From JADLCX01 sp038251595 (GTDB taxonomy: Bacteria; Planctomycetota; Phycisphaerae; Phycisphaerales; UBA1924): a stretch of 7,752 nucleotides of DNA. Position 1 is the first letter of the stretch. Each line of letters begins with the position of its first letter. The notes under the pieces are model-generated. The model saw only the letters and a list, made by a program, of their open reading frames with translations, was not told where the DNA came from and searched no databases. Made by a program: the position numbers and the translations under genes. The DNA is taken from contig JBBSBC010000183.1 of NCBI GenBank assembly GCA_038251595.1, positions 1 through 7,752 of the forward strand, written 5' to 3'. This document shows, one piece after another, positions 5,076 to 7,752 of this stretch.

Positions 5076-6812
5076 TCAAAGCTCTTCCGAGATCGTTTCG
5101 CGCACCACTTCGTCAATCGTCGTCTGACCTTCATAGAGCGCAAGCAGGCCCGACTCACGCAGCGTCCGCATCCCATACTTGCGGGCCTGATCGCGCAGCA
5201 CGTTTGTCGATGCCTTCTTCATGATCAGTTCGCGCATCTCATCGTTCATCACCATGATCTCAAACAGAGCCATGCGCCCGCGATACCCCGACCCGTGGCA
5301 GTGCTCGCACCCCTTGCCGCGGAACAGCTTGCGACCTCCCAGATCCCCCATCAACAACCCGAGCTCCATCAGCTCCTCTTCCTTCGGGTCATACGTTTCC
5401 TTGCACTTCGAGCAGATCGTTCGCACCAGCCGCTGCGCAACAATGCCCTCGATGGTCGCCGTCAAAAGGAACGCCTCAACCCCAAGATCCAGCAACCTCA
5501 AAATCGAACTCGGCGCGTCGTTGGTGTGCAGCGTGCTCAGCACAAGGTGGCCCGTGAGCGAAGCCTGCACCGCGATGTTCCCGGTTTCCAGATCGCGGAT
5601 CTCGCCCACCAGAATAATGTCCGGGTCCTGACGCAGAAAGCTGCGCAGACACCTTGCAAACGTCAGCTCAACGTCGTTGTTGATCTGACACTGGCACAGC
5701 CCGTCGATGTCATACTCGACCGGATCTTCCGCCGTCAAAATCTTCGTCTCAACATCATTCAAACTCGCGAGTGCGGCGTAAAGCGTCGTGGTTTTGCCCG
5801 ATCCCGTCGGGCCCGTCACAATCACAATCCCGTTCGGCTTGTTCACCAGCGCCTTGAACTTCGTGTAGTCATCCTCGCGCAGGCCGATGCGTTCCAGATC
5901 CAACTGAACGTTTGATCGGTCCAGAACACGCATCACCACGCTCTCGCCGTGCATCGTCGGCAACACGCTCACACGCATATCCACCGGCGCGCCGCCCACC
6001 GTCAGCTCGATGCGCCCGTCCTGCGGCATGCGCCGCTCCGCAATGTCCATGTTCGCCATGACCTTCACGCGGCTGGTAATCGCCGGGCCAAGGTGCTTGG
6101 GCGGGGGCACCATCTCATACAGCACACCGTCGATGCGATACCGCATCTTGAACTCGTGCTCGAATGGCTCAAAGTGAATATCCGAGGCTCGATCCTTGAT
6201 TGCCTGAAGCAGCACAAGGTTCAAAAGCTTGATGACCTTGTTGTCCTCCGATGCCTCCATCACCGCATCGAGATCGACCGATGCCCCGCCCTTGCCCGCC
6301 AACCCCTTGAACTTGTCATCCGCCGCCAAAGCCGTAACGACCTCCGTCACCGACTCCTGCCGTGAGTAATACTTCTTGATGATCGCGTCGATCTGCGCCG
6401 GCTCGGCCACCACCGCCTCAACCGTGACCCCCATCAACAAACGAAGGTCGTCCACCGCCCGGTAGTTGTCCGGACTCTTCATCGCGATCTTCAGCCGCTT
6501 GCTCCGCGGGTTGTAATCCACCGGAACAACCTGATACGCCTGAACCGTCTCGGCAGCGACCGAATCCCGAACCTCGTTGGTCAGTTCGCCCTTGCCAAGA
6601 TCAACAAACGCCATCCCCGCCTGCCCCGCCAGAGCCTCCTGCACATCGCGCTCGGTGCAATATGAAAGCTCGACCAACAACTGCCCAAGCGGAACCTTCC
6701 GCGTCTTCTGAATAGCCAACGCCTCATGGACCCGCTCGCGCGTGACCTTCCCGAGCTTGGTCAACACGCGGCCGATCTTACGACCCTTCATTTCCGCTGG
6801 ATCAACCGCCAT
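5076..6812 (-). CDS. gspE: GspE/PilB-type filament assembly ATPase with MshEN-like N-terminus
   Basis: Cytoplasmic hexameric ATPase that powers filament extension through GspF/PilC. I place the start at the ATG at 6812 (578 aa) because CGGAGA lies 7 bases upstream; an in-frame TTG at 6830 and an ATG at 6791 are alternatives. Residues 12-64 hold two 24-residue MshEN-type repeats separated by 5 residues. RASDIHFEPFE (208-218) opens the ATPase core. Walker A is GPTGSGKTTT (334-343), the Asp box TAEDPVEY (360-367), Walker B RQDPDIILVGEIRD (394-407) and the His box GHLVLSTLHTND (421-432). A four-cysteine zinc knuckle follows, CSKC (467-470) and CEHC (502-505), characteristic of GspE/PilB assembly ATPases and absent from PilT. 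All catalytic motifs are intact and the length is normal. It is the first gene of the E-F-G-H-I-J order, with a 108-base gap to gspF. Confidence 0.96.
   Translation of the reverse strand: MAVDPAEMKGRKIGRVLTKLGKVTRERVHEALAIQKTRKVPLGQLLVELSYCTERDVQEALAGQAGMAFVDLGKGELTNEVRDSVAAETVQAYQVVPVDYNPRSKRLKIAMKSPDNYRAVDDLRLLMGVTVEAVVAEPAQIDAIIKKYYSRQESVTEVVTALAADDKFKGLAGKGGASVDLDAVMEASEDNKVIKLLNLVLLQAIKDRASDIHFEPFEHEFKMRYRIDGVLYEMVPPPKHLGPAITSRVKVMANMDIAERRMPQDGRIELTVGGAPVDMRVSVLPTMHGESVVMRVLDRSNVQLDLERIGLREDDYTKFKALVNKPNGIVIVTGPTGSGKTTTLYAALASLNDVETKILTAEDPVEYDIDGLCQCQINNDVELTFARCLRSFLRQDPDIILVGEIRDLETGNIAVQASLTGHLVLSTLHTNDAPSSILRLLDLGVEAFLLTATIEGIVAQRLVRTICSKCKETYDPKEEELMELGLLMGDLGGRKLFRGKGCEHCHGSGYRGRMALFEIMVMNDEMRELIMKKASTNVLRDQARKYGMRTLRESGLLALYEGQTTIDEVVRETISEEL
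6621..6779 (-). other. Tandem MshEN-like motif of the assembly ATPase (residues 12-64)
   Basis: Two copies of the pattern [R/K]-[L/I]-G-x-x-L-x3-[G]-x6-[L/V]-x-x-A-L-x-x-Q are seen. The first starts KIGRVLTKLGKVT and ends HEALAIQ; the second starts PLGQLLVELSYCT and ends QEALAGQ. They are separated by KTRKV. The 24-5-24 spacing is what I recall for the MshEN cyclic-di-GMP-binding domain of pilus and secretion ATPases. Deviations are Lys for Arg at position 1 of copy one, Pro for Arg at position 1 of copy two, and Ser for Gly at position 10 of copy two. Ligand binding is inferred and could be weakened by these changes. Confidence 0.6.
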
Positions 6813-6970
6813 GCCAAATCTCCGGGGCAAAGGGGCGACAGTTCGCCGGACTAAAAATAGATATCGTTGAACCTACCCGTACGGTTCCAAGAAAGCAACC
6901 CATAAGTCTAGGTTCTATTGATACGACAGTGATAATTCGAGACAACTTTAAGCAGTTGCAACCTGGCCGA
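6813..6970 (-). promoter_or_regulatory. pilT-gspE intergenic region, probable promoter/leader of the gspE operon
   Basis: This is the only gap above 150 bases and is visibly more A+T-rich than the flanking genes, as expected for a promoter region. It contains the imperfect palindrome AACCGTACGGGT (minus strand) around CCGTACGG, and a 5-base inverted repeat CAACT/AGTTG with a 6-base loop at 6943-6958. Weak sigma-70-like hexamers can be picked (for example TTGTCT and, 16 bases later, TATCAA on the minus strand), but none is convincing, so I do not fix a promoter. No run of T follows any stem, so I call no terminator for pilT here. Confidence 0.35.
6820..6823 (-). promoter_or_regulatory. Ribosome binding site of gspE
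   Basis: GGAG on the minus strand with a 7-base spacer to the ATG at 6812. It supports this start over the in-frame TTG at 6830, which would place the site inside the gene. Confidence 0.65.
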
Positions 6971-7752
6971 TCAGGCCTTCTTCGGTGCCGCCGCCGCGCC
7001 GCCTGCGCCGGCGGCCGGGGCATCATCGTCGGCCTGATCCCACTCCGAACGACCGACCGTCCGACCAAGCTTGTGGACCTTATCCGAGAGATCTGCCGGG
7101 TTCTTGCTCTTGTCGATCATCTCTTCGGCAGAGATCATCCCACGCATGTACAGCGTCCAGAGGTGGTCATCCAACAACTGCATACCAAACCGCTTACCGG
7201 TCTGGATGAATGAGTCAATACGGAACGTCTTGTTCTCGCGGATCAGGTTGGCGATTGCGGGTGTGATAACCAGGAACTCGTACGCCGCGACCATGCCCGG
7301 CTGATCTACGCGGCTGAGAAGTGCCTGCGAAAGAACCGCCAGCAGGGCCGTCGAGAGCTGAACCCTGATCTGGTTTTGTTGGGTGACCGGGAAAGCGTCG
7401 ACGATACGATCGATGGTCTTTGCCGCTCCGGTGGTGTGGAGCGTGGCGAAGACCAAGTGCCCCGTTTCTGCGGCGCGGACGGCCGACTCGATCGTTTCCA
7501 GGTCTCGCATTTCGCCCACCAGGATGACGTCCGGGTCCTCGCGCATGGCGCGGCGCAAGCCTTCGGAGAAGCTTGGCACATCGACGTGCAGTTCGCGCTG
7601 GTTGACCACGCACTTATGGTGCGTGTGGTAGTACTCGATCGGATCCTCGATGGTGATGATGTGCCCTTCCTCCTCCTTGTTGATGAAGTCGATCATCGTC
7701 GCCAGCGAAGTGGTTTTGCCCGAACCGGTCGGTCCGGTGATCAGGATCAGCC
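6971..7752 (-). CDS. pilT: PilT retraction ATPase, C-terminal part (cut by right edge)
   Basis: Cytoplasmic hexameric ATPase that depolymerises type IV pili, driving twitching, uptake or surface sensing. 259 complete codons are visible, beginning just before Walker A (LILITGPTGSGKTTSLAT). The N-terminal PAS-like region, usually about 110-130 residues, and the start lie beyond the window. Numbering from the first Met after Walker A (7696), there is an Asp box TIEDPIEY (15-22), NQRELHVD (32-39), Walker B MREDPDVILVGEMRDLET (51-68), His box GHLVFATLHTTGAAKTIDRI (79-98), and AIANLIRE (147-154). The last is one residue from the AIRNLIRE motif linked to retraction in PilT. There is no four-cysteine knuckle, which separates it from the neighbouring assembly ATPase. 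The end carries a non-conserved tail of about 30 residues, acidic then Ala/Gly-rich. It is followed by a 158-base gap, so it may or may not share a transcript with gspE. Confidence 0.95.
   Translation of the reverse strand, partial: LILITGPTGSGKTTSLATMIDFINKEEEGHIITIEDPIEYYHTHHKCVVNQRELHVDVPSFSEGLRRAMREDPDVILVGEMRDLETIESAVRAAETGHLVFATLHTTGAAKTIDRIVDAFPVTQQNQIRVQLSTALLAVLSQALLSRVDQPGMVAAYEFLVITPAIANLIRENKTFRIDSFIQTGKRFGMQLLDDHLWTLYMRGMISAEEMIDKSKNPADLSDKVHKLGRTVGRSEWDQADDDAPAAGAGGAAAAPKKA

Noticed and set aside
4554..5915. 453-codon open frame on the plus strand
   Set aside because: It lies antisense to gspE and gspF, spans their junction, has no recognisable domain and a composition rich in Arg, Leu, His and Gln typical of reverse-strand reading of G+C-rich genes.
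6813..6830. TTG start giving a 584-residue GspE
   Set aside because: It would place the GGAG site inside the gene and adds six residues with no family support; the ATG at 6812 fits better.
6943..6958. CAACT/AGTTG stem as a pilT terminator
   Set aside because: The stem is short and A+T-rich and no T tract follows it in the direction of transcription.
6802..7068. 88-codon minus-strand frame covering the pilT-gspE gap
   Set aside because: It overlaps the pilT end and gspE start out of frame and has no binding site or similarity; the gap composition looks regulatory.
7215..7613. 132-codon minus-strand frame inside pilT
   Set aside because: It is an alternative reading frame of the clearly conserved PilT core, Arg/Gly/Pro-rich and without motifs.
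1..7752. Mobile elements, tRNA/rRNA genes or CRISPR repeats
   Set aside because: No transposase or integrase, no spaced direct repeats and no RNA gene signature were seen; coding content is continuous filament genes on one strand.

Overview
This 7,752-base window is one strand-uniform block of type IV filament genes, all read on the minus strand (right to left). Base composition is about 60% G+C by my sampling of a few lines. Several features suggest a Planctomycetota bacterium, probably Phycisphaerae-like. These are prepilin leaders ending in Ala before FTL, very large pseudopilins, and a PilT gene beside a GspE-GspF-pseudopilin operon. The taxonomic call is an inference from recalled family patterns, not from a marker gene.

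Layout in transcription order: (1) the C-terminal two thirds of a PilT retraction ATPase, cut by the right window edge inside its Walker A region; (2) a 158-base, comparatively A+T-rich gap; (3) a complete GspE/PilB-type assembly ATPase with a tandem N-terminal MshEN-like motif; (4) a 108-base gap with a G-rich tract and a small hairpin; (5) a GspF/PilC inner-membrane platform protein; (6-9) four successive prepilin-like proteins that resemble GspG, GspH, GspI and GspJ in that order. The last one runs off the left edge after 73 codons. From gspF to the gspJ-like gene every junction is a 4-base stop/start overlap (GTGA, ATGA, GTGA, ATGA), so genes 5-9 are almost certainly one translationally coupled operon.

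How they work together: GspE hydrolyses ATP at the cytoplasmic face and acts through GspF to push prepilin subunits into a periplasmic filament. The H-I-J-type minor pseudopilins would prime or cap that filament, and the G-like protein is the candidate main subunit. PilT next door suggests a filament that can retract, that is, a pilus or a hybrid between a type IV pilus and a type II secretion pseudopilus. The secretin, the alignment proteins (PilM/N/O or GspL/M), a GspK/PilX-type protein and the prepilin peptidase are not in the window.

This is a recognisable family of systems, not a wholly new one. The most distinctive points are the 315-466 residue pseudopilins, Ala at the -1 processing position in three of four prepilins, a shared C-terminal Glu-Val-x-Pro that coincides with the embedded ribosome binding site of the next gene, an EF-hand/dockerin-like loop in the GspH-like protein, a probable cyclic-di-GMP-type sensor domain on GspE, and a marked excess of GATC. 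I saw no RNA genes, CRISPR array or mobile element.
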